From Glandiceps talaboti (taxonomy: Eukaryota; Hemichordata; Enteropneusta; Spengelidae), in assembly GCF_964340395.1 (NCBI RefSeq), contig NC_135555.1, positions 26,222,725 to 26,286,724 on the forward strand: a stretch of 64,000 nt of DNA, given 5' to 3'. Shown piece after piece: positions 37,534-52,400 of the stretch. Both the position numbers and the translations under genes were made by a program. The notes under the pieces are model-generated. The model ran no database searches. It saw only the letters and a list, made by a program, of their open reading frames with translations, and had not been told where the DNA came from. How positions within the stretch are numbered: position 1 is the stretch's first letter; each line of letters begins with the position of its first letter.

Positions 37534-40500
37534 GTACGGCCATTATGTAGTCAGTGCTAAGGCAATGGTCCGGCAATGATGTAGTCAGTGCTAACTAAGG
37601 CAATGGTCCAGCTCTGATGTAGTCAGTGCTAAGGCAATGGTCTGGCAATGATGTAGTCAGTGCTAAGGCAATTGTCCAGCCAAGCTTTAGTCAGTGTTAA
37701 AGCAATGGTCCAGCCATGATGTAGTCAGTGCCAAGGCAGTGGTCACGCTATGATGTAGTCAGTGCTAAGGCAATGGTCCGGCAATGATGTAGTCAGTGTT
37801 AACTAAGGCAATGGTCCAGCTCTGATGTAGTCAGTGCTAAGGCAATGGTCTGGCAATGATGTAGTCAGTGCTAAGGCAATGATCCAGTCATGATGTAGTC
37901 AGTGCTAAGGCAATGGCCGAGCCATGATTTAGTCAGTGCTAAGGCAATGGTCCAGCCATGATGTAGTCAGTGCCAAGGCAGTGGTGCCGCTATGATGTAG
38001 TCAGTGCTACGGCAATGGTCCAGCCATGATTTAGTCAGTGCTAAGGCAATGGTCCAGCTCTGATGTAGTCAGTGCCAAGGCAGTGGTGCCGCTATGATGT
38101 AGTCAGTGCTACGGCAATGGTCCAGCCATGATTTAGTCAGTGCTAAGGCAATGGTCCAGCTATGATGTAGTCAGTGCTAAGGCAATGGTCTGGCCATGAT
38201 GTAGTCAGTGCTAAGGCAATGGTCCGGCCATGATATAGTCAGTGCTAAGGCAATGATGTAGTCAGTGCCAAGGCAGTGGTCCCGCTATGATGTAGTCAGT
38301 GCTAAGGCAATGGTCCAGCCATGATGTAGTCAATGCTAAGGCAATGGTCCGGCCATGGTGTAGTCTGTGCTAAGCCAATGGCCCAGCTATGATGTAGTCA
38401 GTGCTAAGGCAATGGTCCAGCTATGATGTAGTCAGTGCTAAGGCAATGGTCCAGCTATGATGTAGTCAGTGCTAAGGCAATAGTCCGGCAATGATGTAGC
38501 CAGTGCTAAGGCAATGGTCCAGCTAAGATGTAGTAAGTGCTAAGGCAATGGTCCGGCCATGATGTAGTCAGTGCTAAGGCAATGGTCCAGCTAAGATGTA
38601 GTAAGTGCTGAGGCAATGGTCCAGCTATGATATAGTCAGTGCTAAAGCAATGGTCCAGCTAAGATGTAGTCAGTGCTAAGGCAATGGTGTAGTCAGTGCT
38701 AAGGCAATGGCCTAGCTATGATATAGTCAGTGCTATGGTATTAGTCCGGCAATGATGTAGTCAGTGCTAACTAAGGCAATGGTCCAGCTAAGATGTAGTA
38801 AGTGCTAAGGCAATGGTCCAGCTATGATGTGGTCAGTGCTAAGGCAATGATCCAGTCATGATGTAGTCAGTGCTAAGGCAATGGCCGAGCCATGATTTAG
38901 TCAGTGCTAAGGCAATGGTCCAGCCATGATGTAGTCAGTGCCAAGGCAGTGGTGCCGCTATGATGTAGTCAGTGCTACGGCAATGGTCCAGCCATGATTT
39001 AGTCAGTGCTAAGGCAATGGTCCAGCTATGATGTAGTCAGTGCTAAGGCAATGGTCCACCATGATGTAGTCAGTGCTACGGCAATGGTCCAGCCATGATG
39101 TAGTCAGTGCTAAGGCAATGGTCCGGCCATGATATAGTCAGTGATAAGGCAATGGTCCGGCCATGATATAGTCAGTGCTAAGGCAATGGTCCGGCCATGA
39201 TGTAGTCGGTGCTAAGGCAATGGTCCGGCCATGATATAGTCAGTGCTAAGGCAATGATGTAGTCAGTGCCAAGGCAGTGGTCCCGCTATGATGTAGTCAG
39301 TGCTAAGGCAATGGTCCAGCCATGATGTAGTCAATGCTAAGGCAATGGTCCGGCCATGGTGTAGTCTGTGCTAAGCCAATGGCCCAGCTATGATGTAGTC
39401 AGTGCTAAGGCAATGGTCCAGCTATGATGTAGTCAGTGCTAAGGCAATGGTCCAGCTATGATGTAGTCAGTGCTAAGGCAATAGTCCGGCAATGATGTAG
39501 CCAGTGCTAAGGCAATGGTCCAGCTAAGATGTAGTAAGTGCTAAGGCAATGGTCCGGCCATGATGTAGTCAGTGCTAAGGCAAAGGTCCAGCTAAGATGT
39601 AGTAAGTGCTAAGGCAATGGTCCGACAATGATGTAGTCAGTGCTAAGGCAATGGTCCAGCTATGATATAGTCAGTGCTAAAGCAATGGTCCAGCTAAGAT
39701 GTAGTCAGTGCTAAGGCAATGGTCCGACAATGATGTAGTCAGTGCTAAGGCAATGGTGTAGTCAGTGCTAAGGCAATGGCCCAGCTATGATATAGTCAGT
39801 GCTATGGTAATATTCCGGCAATGATGTAGTCAGTGCTAACTAAGGCAATGGTCCAGCTAAGATGTAGTAAGTGCTAAGGCAATGGTCCAGCTATGATGTG
39901 GTCAGTGCTAAGGCAATGATCCAGTCATGATGTAGTCAGTGCTAAGGCAATGGCCGAGCCATGATTTAGTCAGTGCTAAGGCAATGGTCCAGCCATGATG
40001 TAGTCAGTGCCAAGGCAGTGGTGCCGCTATGATGTAGTCAGTGCTACGGCAATGGTCCAGCCATGATTTAGTCAGTGCTAAGGCAATGGTCCAGCTATGA
40101 TGTAGTCAGTGCTAAGGCAATGGTCCGGCAATGATGTAGTCAGTGCTAAGGCAATTGTCCAGCCATGATTTAGTCAGTGCTAAGGCAGTGGTCCAGCCAT
40201 GATGTAGTCAGTGCTAAGGTAGTGGTCCAGCTATAATTTAGTCAGTGCTAAGGCAATGGTCCGGCCATGATATAGTCAGTGCTAAGGCAATGGTCTGGCC
40301 ATGATGTAGTCAGTGCTAAGGTAGTGGTCCGGCCGTAGTCAGTGCCAAGGCAGTGGTCCCGCTATGATGTAGTCAGTGCTAAGGCAATGGTCCAGCCATG
40401 ATGTAGTCAGTGCTAAGGCAATGGTCCGACAATGATGTAGTCAGTGCTAAGGCAATGGTGTAGTCAGTGCTAAGGCAATGGCCCAGCTATGATATAGTCA

Positions 40501-43500
40501 GTGCTATGGTAATAGTCCGGCAATGATGTAGTCAGTGCTAACTAAGGCAATGGTCCAGCTAAGATGTAGTAAGTGCTAAGGCAATGGTCCAGCTATGATG
40601 TGGTCAGTGCTAAGGCAATGATCCAGTCATGATGTAGTCAGTGCTAAGGCAATGGCCGAGCCATGATTTAGTCAGTGCTAAGGCAATGGTCCAGCCATGA
40701 TGTAGTCAGTGCCAAGGCAGTGGTGCCGCTATGATGTAGTCAGTGCTACGGCAATGGTCCAGCCATGATTTAGTCAGTGCTAAGGCAATGGTCCAGCTAT
40801 GATGTAGTCAGTGCTAAGGCAATGGTCCGGCAATGATGTAGTCAGTGCTAAGGCAATTGTCCAGCCATGATTTAGTCAGTGCTAAGGCAGTGGTCCAGCC
40901 ATGATGTAGTCAGTGCTAAGGTAGTGGTCCCGCTATAATTTAGTCAGTGCTAAGGCAATGGTCCGGCCATGATATAGTCAGTGCTAAGGCAATGGTCTGG
41001 CCATGATGTAGTCAGTGCTAAGGTAGTGGTCCGGCCGTAGTCAGTGCCAAGGCAGTGGTCCCGCTATGATGTAGTCAGTGCTAAGGCAATGGTCCAGCCA
41101 TGATGTAGTCAATGCTAAGGCAATGGTCCGGCCATGGTGTAGTCTGTGCTAAGCCAATGGCCCAGCTATGATGTAGTCAGTGCTAAGGCAATGGTCCAGC
41201 TATGATGTAGTCAGTGCTAAGGCAATGGTCCAGCTATGATGTAGTCAGTGCTAAGGCAATAGTCCGGCAATGATGTAGCCAGTGCTAAGGCAATGGTCCA
41301 GCTAAGATGTAGTAAGTGCTAAGGCAATGGTCCGGCCATGATGTAGTCAGTGCTAAGGCAAAGGTCCAGCTAAGATGTAGTAAGTGCTAAGGCAATGGTC
41401 CGACAATGATGTAGTCAGTGCTAAGGCAATGGTCCAGCTATGATATAGTCAGTGCTAAAGCAATGGTCCAGCTAAGATGTAGTCAGTGCTAAGGCAATGG
41501 TCCGACAATGATGTAGTCAGTGCTAAGGCAATGGTGTAGTCAGTGCTAAGGCAATGGCCCAGCTATGATATAGTCAGTGCTATGGTAATAGTCCGGCAAT
41601 GATGTAGTCAGTGCTAACTAAGGCAATGGTCCAGCTAAGATGTAGTAAGTGCTAAGGCAATGGTCCTGCTATGATGTGGTCAGTGCTAAGGCAATGATCC
41701 AGTCATGATGTAGTCAGTGCTAAGGCAATGGCCGAGCCATGATTTAGTCAGTGCTAAGGCAATGGTCCAGCCATGATGTAGTCAGTGCCAAGGCAGTGGT
41801 GCCGCTATGATGTAGTCAGTGCTACGGTAATGGTCCAGCCATGATTTAGTCAGTGCTAAGGCAATGGTCCAGCTATGATGTAGTCAGTGCTAAGGCAATG
41901 GTCCGGCAATGATGTAGTCAGTGCTAAGGCAATTGTCCAGCCATGATTTAGTCAGTGCTAAGGCAGTGGTCCAGCCATGATGTAGTCAGTGCTAAGGTAG
42001 TGGTCCCGCTATAATTTAGTCAGTGCTAAGGCAATGGTCCGGCCATGATATAGTCAGTGCTAAGGCAATGGTCTGGCCATGATGTAGTCAGTGCTAAGGC
42101 AATGGTCCGGCCATGATATAGTCAGTGCTAAGGCAATGATGTAGTCAGTGCCAAGGCAGTGGTCCCGCTATGATGTAGTCAGTGCTAAGGCAATGGTCCA
42201 GCCATGATGTAGTCAATGCTAAGGCAATGGTCCGGCCATGGTGTAGTCTGTGCTAAGCCAATGGCCCAGCTATGATGTAGTCAGTGCTAAGGCAATGGTC
42301 CAGCTATGATGTAGTCAGTGCTAAGGCAATGGTCCAGCCATGATGTAGTCAATGCTAAGGCAATGGTCCGGCCATGGTGTAGTCTGTGCTAAGCCAATGG
42401 CCCAGCTATGATGTAGTCAGTGCTAAGGCAATGGTCCCGCTATGATTTAGTCAGTGCTAAGGCAGTGGTACGGCCATTATGTAGTCAGTGCTAAGGCAAT
42501 GGTCCGGCAATGATGTAGTCAGTGCTAACTAAGGCAATGGTCCAGCTCTGATGTAGTCAGTGCTAAGGCAATGGTCTGGCAATGATGTAGTCAGTGCTAA
42601 GGCAATTGTCCAGCCAAGCTTTAGTCAGTGTTAAAGCAATGGTCCAGCCATGATGTAGTCAGTGCCAAGGCAATGGTCACGCTATGATGTAGTCAGTGCT
42701 AAGGCAATGGTCCGGCAATGATGTAGTCAGTGCTAACTAAGGCAATGGTCCAGCTCTGATGTAGTCAGTGCTAAGGCAATGGTCTGGCAATGATGTAGTA
42801 AGTGCTAAGGCAATGGTCCGACAATGATGTAGTCAGTGCTAAGGCAATGGTCCAGCTATGATATAGTCAGTGCTAAAGCAATGGTCCAGCTAAGATGTAG
42901 TCAGTGCTAAGGCAATGGTCCGACAATGATGTAGTCAGTGCTAAGGCAATGGTGTAGTCAGTGCTAAGGCAATGGCCCAGCTATGATATAGTCAGTGCTA
43001 TGGTAATAGTCCGGCAATGATGTAGTCAGTGCTAACTAAGGCAATGGTCCAGCTAAGATGTAGTAAGTGCTAAGGCAATGGTCCTGCTATGATGTGGTCA
43101 GTGCTAAGGCAATGATCCAGTCATGATGTAGTCAGTGCTAAGGCAATGGCCGAGCCATGATTTAGTCAGTGCTAAGGCAATGGTCCAGCCATGATGTAGT
43201 CAGTGCCAAGGCAGTGGTGCCGCTATGATGTAGTCAGTGCTACGGTAATGGTCCAGCCATGATTTAGTCAGTGCTAAGGCAATGGTCCAGCTATGATGTA
43301 GTCAGTGCTAAGGCAATGGTCCGGCAATGATGTAGTCAGTGCTAAGGCAATTGTCCAGCCATGATTTAGTCAGTGCTAAGGCAGTGGTCCAGCCATGATG
43401 TAGTCAGTGCTAAGGTAGTGGTCCCGCTATAATTTAGTCAGTGCTAAGGCAATGGTCCGGCCATGATATAGTCAGTGCTAAGGCAATGGTCTGGCCATGA

Positions 43501-46500
43501 TGTAGTCAGTGCTAAGGCAATGGTCCGGCCATGATATAGTCAGTGCTAAGGCAATGATGTAGTCAGTGCCAAGGCAGTGGTCCCGCTATGATGTAGTCAG
43601 TGCTAAGGCAATGGTCCAGCCATGATGTAGTCAATGCTAAGGCAATGGTCCGGCCATGGTGTAGTCTGTGCTAAGCCAATGGCCCAGCTATGATGTAGTC
43701 AGTGCTAAGGCAATGGTCCAGCTATGATGTAGTCAGTGCTAAGGCAATGGTCCAGCCATGATGTAGTCAATGCTAAGGCAATGGTCCGGCCATGGTGTAG
43801 TCTGTGCTAAGCCAATGGCCCAGCTATGATGTAGTCAGTGCTAAGGCAATGGTCCCGCTATGATTTAGTCAGTGCTAAGGCAGTGGTACGGCCATTATGT
43901 AGTCAGTGCTAAGGCAATGGTCCGGCAATGATGTAGTCAGTGCTAACTAAGGCAATGGTCCAGCTCTGATGTAGTCAGTGCTAAGGCAATGGTCTGGCAA
44001 TGATGTAGTCAATGCTAAGGCAATTGTCCAGCCAAGCTTTAGTCAGTGTTAAAGCAATGGTCCAGCCATGATGTAGTCAGTGCCAAGGCAATGGTCACGC
44101 TATGATGTAGTCAGTGCTAAGGCAATGGTCCGGCAATGATGTAGTCAGTGCTAACTAAGGCAATGGTCCAGCTCTGATGTAGTCAGTGCTAAGGCAATGG
44201 TCTGGCAATGATGTAGTCAGTGCTAAGGCAATGATCCAGTCATGATGTAGTCAGTGCTAAGGCAATGGCCGAGCCATGATTTAGTCAGTGCTAAGGCAAT
44301 GGTCCAGCCATGATGTAGTCAGTGCCAAGGCAGTGGTGCCGCTATGATGTAGTCAGTGCTACGGCAATGGTCCAGCCATGATTTAGTCAGTGCTAAGGAA
44401 TTGGTCCAGCTCTGATGTAGTCAGTGCCAAGGCAGTGGTGCCGCTATGATGTAGTCAGTGCTACGGCAATGGTCCAGCCATGATTTAGTCAGTGCTAAGG
44501 CAATGGTCCAGCTATGATGTAGTCAGTGCTAAGGCAATGGTCTGGCCATGATGTAGTCAGTGCTAAGGCAATGGTCCGGCCATGATATAGTCAGTGCTAA
44601 GGCAATGATGTAGTCAGTGCCAAGGCAGTGGTCCCGCTATGATGTAGTCAGTGCTAAGGCAATGGTCCAGCCATGATGTAGTCAATGCTAAGGCAATGGT
44701 CCGGCCATGGTGTAGTCTGTGCTATGCCAATGGCCCAGCTATGATGTAGTCAGTGCTAAGGCAATGGTCCAGCTATGATGTAGTCAGTGCTAAGGCAATG
44801 GTCCAGCTATGATGTAGTCAGTGCTAAGGCAATAGTCCGGCAATGATGTAGCCAGTGCTAAGGCAATGGTCCAGCTAAGATGTAGTAAGTGCTAAGGCAA
44901 TGTTCCGGCCATGATGTAGTCAGTGCTAAGGCAATGGTCCAGCTAAGATGTAGTAAGTGCTGAGGCAATGGTCCAGCTATGATATAGTCAGTGCTAAAGC
45001 AATGGTCCAGCTAAGATGTAGTCAGTGCTAAGGCAATGGTGTAGTCAGTGCTAAGGCAATGGCCTAGCTATGATATAGTCAGTGCTATGGTATTAGTCCG
45101 GCAATGATGTAGTCAGTGCTAACTAAGGCAATGGTCCAGCTAAGATGTAGTAAGTGCTAAGGCAATGGTCCAGCTATGATGTGGTCAGTGCTAAGGCAAT
45201 GATCCAGTCATGATGTAGTCAGTGCTAAGGCAATGGCCGAGCCATGATTTAGTCAGTGCTAAGGCAATGGTCCAGCCATGATGTAGTCAGTGCCAAGGCA
45301 GTGGTGCCGCTATGATGTAGTCAGTGCTACGGCAATGGTCCAGCCATGATTTAGTCAGTGCTAAGGCAATGGTCCAGCTATGATGTAGTCAGTGCTAAGG
45401 CAATGGTCCACCATGATGTAGTCAGTGCTACGGCAATGGTCCAGCCATGATGTAGTCAGTGCTAAGGCAATGGTCCGGCCATGATATAGTCAGTGATAAG
45501 GCAATGGTCCGGCCATGATATAGTCAGTGCTAAGGCAATGGTCCGGCCATGATGTAGTCGGTGCTAAGGCAATGGTCCGGCCATGATATAGTCAGTGCTA
45601 AGGCAATGATGTAGTCAGTGCCAAGGCAGTGGTCCCGCTATGATGTAGTCAGTGCTAAGGCAATGGTCCAGCCATGATGTAGTCAATGCTAAGGCAATGG
45701 TCCGGCCATGGTGTAGTCTGTGCTAAGCCAATGGCCCAGCTATGATGTAGTCAGTGCTAAGGCAATGGTCCAGCTATGATGTAGTCAGTGCTAAGGCAAT
45801 GGTCCAGCTATGATGTAGTCAGTGCTAAGGCAATAGTCCGGCAATGATGTAGCCAGTGCTAAGGCAATGGTCCAGCTAAGATGTAGTAAGTGCTAAGGCA
45901 ATGGTCCGGCCATGATGTAGTCAGTGCTAAGGCAAAGGTCCAGCTAAGATGTAGTAAGTGCTAAGGCAATGGTCCGACAATGATGTAGTCAGTGCTAAGG
46001 CAATGGTCCAGCTATGATATAGTCAGTGCTAAAGCAATGGTCCAGCTAAGATGTAGTCAGTGCTAAGGCAATGGTCCGACAATGATGTAGTCAGTGCTAA
46101 GGCAATGGTGTAGTCAGTGCTAAGGCAATGGCCCAGCTATGATATAGTCAGTGCTATGGTAATAGTCCGGCAATGATGTAGTCAGTGCTAACTAAGGCAA
46201 TGGTCCAGCTAAGATGTAGTAAGTGCTAAGGCAATGGTCCAGCTATGATGTGGTCAGTGCTAAGGCAATGATCCAGTCATGATGTAGTCAGTGCTAAGGC
46301 AATGGCCGAGCCATGATTTAGTCAGTGCTAAGGCAATGGTCCAGCCATGATGTAGTCAGTGCCAAGGCAGTGGTGCCGCTATGATGTAGTCAGTGCTACG
46401 GCAATGGTCCAGCCATGATTTAGTCAGTGCTAAGGCAATGGTCCAGCTATGATGTAGTCAGTGCTAAGGCAATGGTCCGGCAATGATGTAGTCAGTGCTA

Positions 46501-46672
46501 AGGCAATTGTCCAGCCATGATTTAGTCAGTGCTAAGGCAGTGGTCCAGCCATGATGTAGTCAGTGCTAAGGTAGTGGTCCCGCTATAATTTAGTCAGTGC
46601 TAAGGCAATGGTCCGGCCATGATATAGTCAGTGCTAAGGCAATGGTCTGGCCATGATGTAGTCAGTGCTAAG
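37534..46672. repeat. 2.8-kb block present twice in the 34-bp array, offset 6352 bp
   Basis: The segment at about 37534-40320 matches about 43886-46672. Markers: GTACGGCCATTATG at 37534 and 43886; ATGGTCCACCATG at 39051 and 45403; both are 6352 bp apart. Divergence begins at GTAGTGGTCCGGCCGTAG (about 40321) versus GCAATGGTCCGGCCATG. Confidence 0.8.
41380..44215. repeat. 1418-bp higher-order duplication in the 34-bp array
   Basis: Two adjacent copies at about 41380-42797 and 42798-44215. Markers: GTCCTGCTATGATGTGG at 41663 and 43081; GTACGGCCATTATG at 42468 and 43886. Few differences are seen between copies. Confidence 0.8.
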
Positions 46673-49430
46673 GCAATGGTCCGGCCATGATATAGTCAGT
46701 GCTAAGGCAATGATGTAGTCAGTTCCAAGGCAGTGGTCCCGCTATGATGTAGTCAGTGCTAAGGCAATGGTCCAGCCATGATGTAGTCAATGCTAAGGCA
46801 ATGGTCCGGCCATGGTGTAGTCTGTGCTAAGCCAATGGCCCAGCTATGATGTCGTCAGTGCTAAGGCAATGGTCCAGCTAAGATGTAGTAAGTGCTAAGG
46901 CAATGGTCCGGCCATGATGTAGTCAGTGCTAAGGCAAAGGTCCGACAATGATGTAGTCAGTGCTAAGGCAATGGTCCAGCTATGATATAGTCAGTGCTAA
47001 AGCAATGGTCCAGCTAAGATGTAGTCAGTGCTAAGGCAATGGTCCGACAATGATGTAGTCAGTGCTAAGGCAATGGTGTAGTCAGTGCTAAGGCAATGGC
47101 CCAGCTATGATATAGTCAGTGCTATGGTAATAGTCCGGCAATGATGTAGTCAGTGCTAACTAAGGCAATGGTCCAGCTAAGATGTAGTAAGTGCTAAGGC
47201 AATGGTCCAGCTATGATGTGGTCAGTGCTAAGGCAATGATCCAGTCATGATGTAGTCAGTGCTAAGGCAATGGCCGAGCCATGATTTAGTCAGTGCTAAG
47301 GCAATGGTCCAGCCATGATGTAGTCAGTGCCAAGGCAGTGGTGCCGCTATGATGTAGTCAGTGCTACGGCAATGGTCCAGCCATGATTTAGTCAGTGCTA
47401 AGGCAATGGTCCAGCTATGATGTAGTCAGTGCTAAGGCAATGGTCCGGCAATGATGTAGTCAGTGCTAAGGCAATTGTCCAGCCATGATTTAGTCAGTGC
47501 TAAGGCAGTGGTCCAGCCATGATGTAGTCAGTGCTAAGGTAGTGGTCCCGCTATAATTTAGTCAGTGCTAAGGCAATGGTCCGGCCATGATATAGTCAGT
47601 GCTAAGGCAATGGTCCGGCCATGATATAGTCAGTGCTAAGGCAATGATGTAGTCAGTGCCAAGGCAGTGGTCCCGCTATGATGTAGTCAGTGCTAAGGCA
47701 ATGGTCCAGCCATGATGTAGTCAATGCTAAGGCAATGGTCCGGCCATGGTGTAGTCTGTGCTAAGCCAATGGCCCAGCTATGATGTAGTCAGTGCTAAGG
47801 CAATGGTCCAGCTATGATGTAGTCAGTGCTAAGGCAATGGTCCAGCTATGATGTAGTCAGTGCTAAGGCAATAGTCCGGCAATGATGTAGCCAGTGCTAA
47901 GGCAATGGTCCAGCTAAGATGTAGTAAGTGCTAAGGCAATGATCCGGCCATGATGTAGTCAGTGCTAAGGCAATGGTCCAGCTAAGATGTAGTAAGTGCT
48001 GAGGCAATGGTCCAGCTATGATATAGTCAGTGCTAAAGCAATGGTCCAGCTAAGATGTAGTCAGTGCTAAGGCAATGGTCCGACAATGATGTAGTCAGTG
48101 CTAAGGCAATGGTGTAGTCAGTGCTAAGGCAATGGCCTAGCTATGATATAGTCAGTGCTATGGTAATAGTCCGGCAATGATGTAGTCAGTGCTAACTAAG
48201 GCAATGGTCCAGCTAAGATGTAGTAAGTGCTAAGGCAATGGTCCAGCTATGATGTGGTCAGTGCTAAGGCAATGATCCAGTCATGATGTAGTCAGTGCTA
48301 AGGCAATGGCCGAGCCATGATTTAGTCAGTGCTAAGGCAATGGTCCAGCCATGATGTAGTCAGTGCCAAGGCAGTGGTGCCGCTATGATGTAGTCAGTGC
48401 TACGGCAATGGTCCAGCCATGATTTAGTCAGTGCTAAGGCAATGGTCCAGCTATGATGTAGTCAGTGCTAAGGCAATGGTCCGGCAATGATGTAGTCAGT
48501 GCTAAGGAATGGTCCAGCCATGATTTAGTCAGTACTAAGGCAGTGGTCCAGCCATGATGTAGTCAGTGCTAAGGTAGTGGTCCAGCTATAATTTAGTCAG
48601 TGCTAAGGCAATGGTCCAGCTATGTTGTAGACAGTGCTAAGGCAATGGTCAATCTATGTGATAGTCAGTGCTAAAGCAATGGTCTGGCCATGATATAGTC
48701 AGTGCTAAGGCAATGGTCCAGCTATGTTGTAGACAGTGCTAAGGCAATGGTCAATCTATGTGATAGTCAGTGCTAAAGCAATGGTCTGGCCATGATGTAG
48801 TCAGTGCTAAGGCAATGGTCCGGCCATGATGTAGTCAGTGTTAAGGCAATGGTCCGGCCATGATGTAGTCGGTGCTAAGGCAATGGTCCGGCCATGATGT
48901 AGTCGGTGCTAAGGCAATGGTCCGGCCATGATGTAGTCGGTGCTAAGGCAATGGTCCAGCCATGATGTAGTCAGTGCTATGGCAATGGTCCGGCCATGAT
49001 GTAGTCGGTGCTAAGGCAATGGTCCGGCCATGATGTAGTCGGTGCTAAGGCAATGGTCCAGCCATGATGTAGTCAGTGCTATGGCAATGGTCCGGCCATG
49101 ATGTAGTCGGTGCTAAGGTAGTGGTCCCGCTATAATTTAGTCAGTGCTAAGGCAATGGTCCAGCTATGTTGTAGACAGTGCTAAGGCAATGGTCAATCTA
49201 TGTGATAGTCAGTGCTAAAGTAATGGTCTGGCCATGATGTAGTCAGTGCTAAGGCAATGGTCCGGCCATGATGTAGTCAGTGCTAAGGCAATGGTCCGGC
49301 CATGATGTAGTCGGTGCTAAGGCAATGGTCCAGCCATGATGTAGTCAGTGCTATGGCAATGGTCCGGCCATGATGTAGTCGGTGCTAAGGCAATGGTCCG
49401 GCCATGATGTAGTCAGTGCTAAGGCAATGG

Positions 49431-52400
49431 TGTAGTCAGTGCCAAGGCAGTGGTCCCGCTATGATGTAGTCAGTGCTAAGGCAATGGTCCAGCCATGATG
49501 TAGTCAGTGCTAAGGCAATGGTCCGGCCATGATGTAGTCAGTGCTAAGGCAATGGTCCAGCTATGATGTAGTCAGTGCTAAGGCAATGGTCCGGCCATGA
49601 TGTAGCCAGTGCTAAGGCAATGGTCCAGCCATGATGTAGTCGGTGCTAAGGCAATGGTCCGGCCATGATGTAGTCGGTGCTAAGGCAATGGTCCGGCCAT
49701 GATGTAGTCGGTGCTAAGGCAATGGTCCAGCCATGATGTAGTCAGTGCTATGGCAATGGTCCGGCCATGATGTAGTCGGTGCTAAGGCAATGGTCCGGCC
49801 ATGATGTAGTCGGTGCTAAGGCAATGGTCCAGCCATGATGTAGTCAGTGCTATGGCAATGGTCCGGCCATGATGTAGTCGGTGCTAAGGTAGTGGTCCCG
49901 CTTTAATTTAGTCAGTGCTAAGGCAATGGTCCAGCTATGTTGTAGACAGTGCTAAGGCAATGGTCAATCTATGTGATAGTCAGTGCTAAAGTAATGGTCT
50001 GGCCATGATGTAGTCAGTGCTAAGGCAATGGTCCGGCCATGATGTAGTCAGTGCTAAGGCAATGGTCCGGCCATGATGTAGTCGGTGCTAAGGCAATGGT
50101 CCGGCCATGATGTAGTCGGTGCTAAGGCAATGGTCCAGCCATGATGTAGTCAGTGCTATGGCAATGGTCCGGCCATGATGTAGTCGGTGCTAAGGCAATG
50201 GTCCGGCCATGATGTAGTCAGTGCTAAGGCAATGGTGTAGTCAGTGCCAAGGCAGTGGTCCCGCTATGATGTAGTCAGTGCTAAGGCAATGGTCCAGCTA
50301 TGATGTAGTCAGTGCTAAGGCAATGGTCCGGCCATGATGTAGTCAGTGCTAAGGCAATGGTCCAGCTATGATATAGTCAGTGCTAAGGCAATGGTCCCGC
50401 TATGATTTAGTCAGTGCTAAGGCAGTGGTCCGGCCATGATGTAGTCAGTGCTAAGGCAATTGTCCCGCTATGGTTTAGTCAGTGCTAAGGCAGTGGTCCG
50501 GCCATGATGTAGTCATGCTAAGGCAATGGTCCAGCCATGATGTAGTCAGTGCTACGGCAATGGTTCAGCCATGATGTAGTCAGTGCTAAGGCAATGGTCC
50601 GGCCATGATATAGTCAGTGATAAGGCAATGGTCCGGCCATGATGTAGTCAGTGCTAAGGCAATGGTCCGACCATGATGTAGTCGGTGCTAAGGCAATGGT
50701 CCGGCCATGATATAGTCAGTGCTAAGGCAATGATGTAGTCAGTGCCAAGGCAGTGGTCCCGCTATGATGTAGTCAGTGCTAAGGCAATGGTCCAGCCATG
50801 ATGTAGTCAATGCTAAGGCAGTGGTCCGGCCATGGTGTAGTCTGTGCTAAGCCAATGGCCCAGCTATGATGTAGTCAGTGCTAAGGCAATGGTCCAGCTA
50901 TGATGTAGTCAGTGCTAAGGCAATAGTCCGGCAATGATGTAGCCAGTGCTAAGGCAATGGTCCAGCTAAGATGTAGTAAGTGCTAAGGCAATGGTCCGGC
51001 CATGATGTAGTCAGTGCTAAGGCAATGGTCCAGCTAAGATGTAGTAAGTGCTAAGGCAATGGTCCAGCTATGATGTAGTCAGTGCTAAGGCAATGGTCCA
51101 GCTATGATGTAGTCAGTGCTAAGGCAATGGTCCAGCTATGATGTAGTCAGTGCTAAGGCAATGGTCCAGCTATGATGTAGTCAGTGCTAAGGCAATGGTC
51201 CAGCTTAGATGTAGTCAGTGCTATGGTAATAGTCCGGCAATGATGTAGTCAGTGCTAACTAAGGCAATGGTCCAGCTAAGATGTAGTAAGTGCTAAGGCA
51301 ATGGTCCAGCTATGATGTAGTCAGTGCTAAGGCAATGATCCAGTCATGATTTAGTCAGTGCTAAGGCAATGGTCCAGCCATGATGTAGTCAGTGCCAAGG
51401 CAGTGGTGCCGCTATGATGTAGTCAGTGCTACGGCAATGGTCCAGCCATGATTTAGTTAGTGCTAAGGCAATGGTCCAGCTATGATGTAGTCAGTGCTAA
51501 GGCAATGGTCCGGCAATGATGTAGTCAGTGCTAAGCAATTGTCCAGCCATGATTTAGTCAGTGCTAAGGCAGTGGTCCAGCCATGATGTAGTCAGTGCTA
51601 AGGTAGTGGTCCCGCTATAATTTAGTCAGTGCTAAGGCAATGGTCCAGCTATGTTGTAGACAGAGCTATGGCAATGGTCAATCTATGTGATAGTCAGTGC
51701 TAAAGCAATGCCGGTCTGGCCATGATGTAGTCAGTGCTAAGGCAATGTTCCAGCTATGATGTAGTCAATGCATAGGCAATGGTCCCGCTATGATGTAGTC
51801 AGTGCTAAGGCAATGGTCCGACAATGTAGTTAGTGCTAAGGCAATGGTCCAGCTAAGATGTAGTCAATGCTAAGGCAATGGTCCGACAATGATGTAGTCA
51901 GTGCTTAGGCAATGGTCCAGCTAAGATGTAGTAAGTGCTAAGGCAATGATCCAGTCATGATGTAGTCAGTGCTAAGGCAATGGTCCAGCTAAGATGTAGT
52001 AAGTGCTAAGGCAATGGTCCAGCTATGATGTAGTCAGTGCTAAGGCAATGATCCAGTCATGATGTAGTCAGTGCTAAGGCAATGGCCCAGCCATGATTTA
52101 GTCAGTGCTAAGGCAATGGTCCAGCCATGATTTAGTCAGTGCTAAGACAGTGGTCCAGCCATGATGTAGTCCGTGCTAAGGTAGTGGTCCCGCTATAATT
52201 TAGTCAGTGCTAAGGCAATGGTCCAGCTATGTTGTAGACAGTGCTAAGGCAATGGTCAATCTATGTGATAGTCAGTGCTAAAGCAATGGTCTGGCCATGA
52301 TGTAGTCAGTGCTAAGGCAATGCTCCGGCAATGATGTAGTCAGTGCTAACTAAGGCAATGGTCCAGCTCTGATGTAGTCGGTGCTAAGGCAATGGTCCAG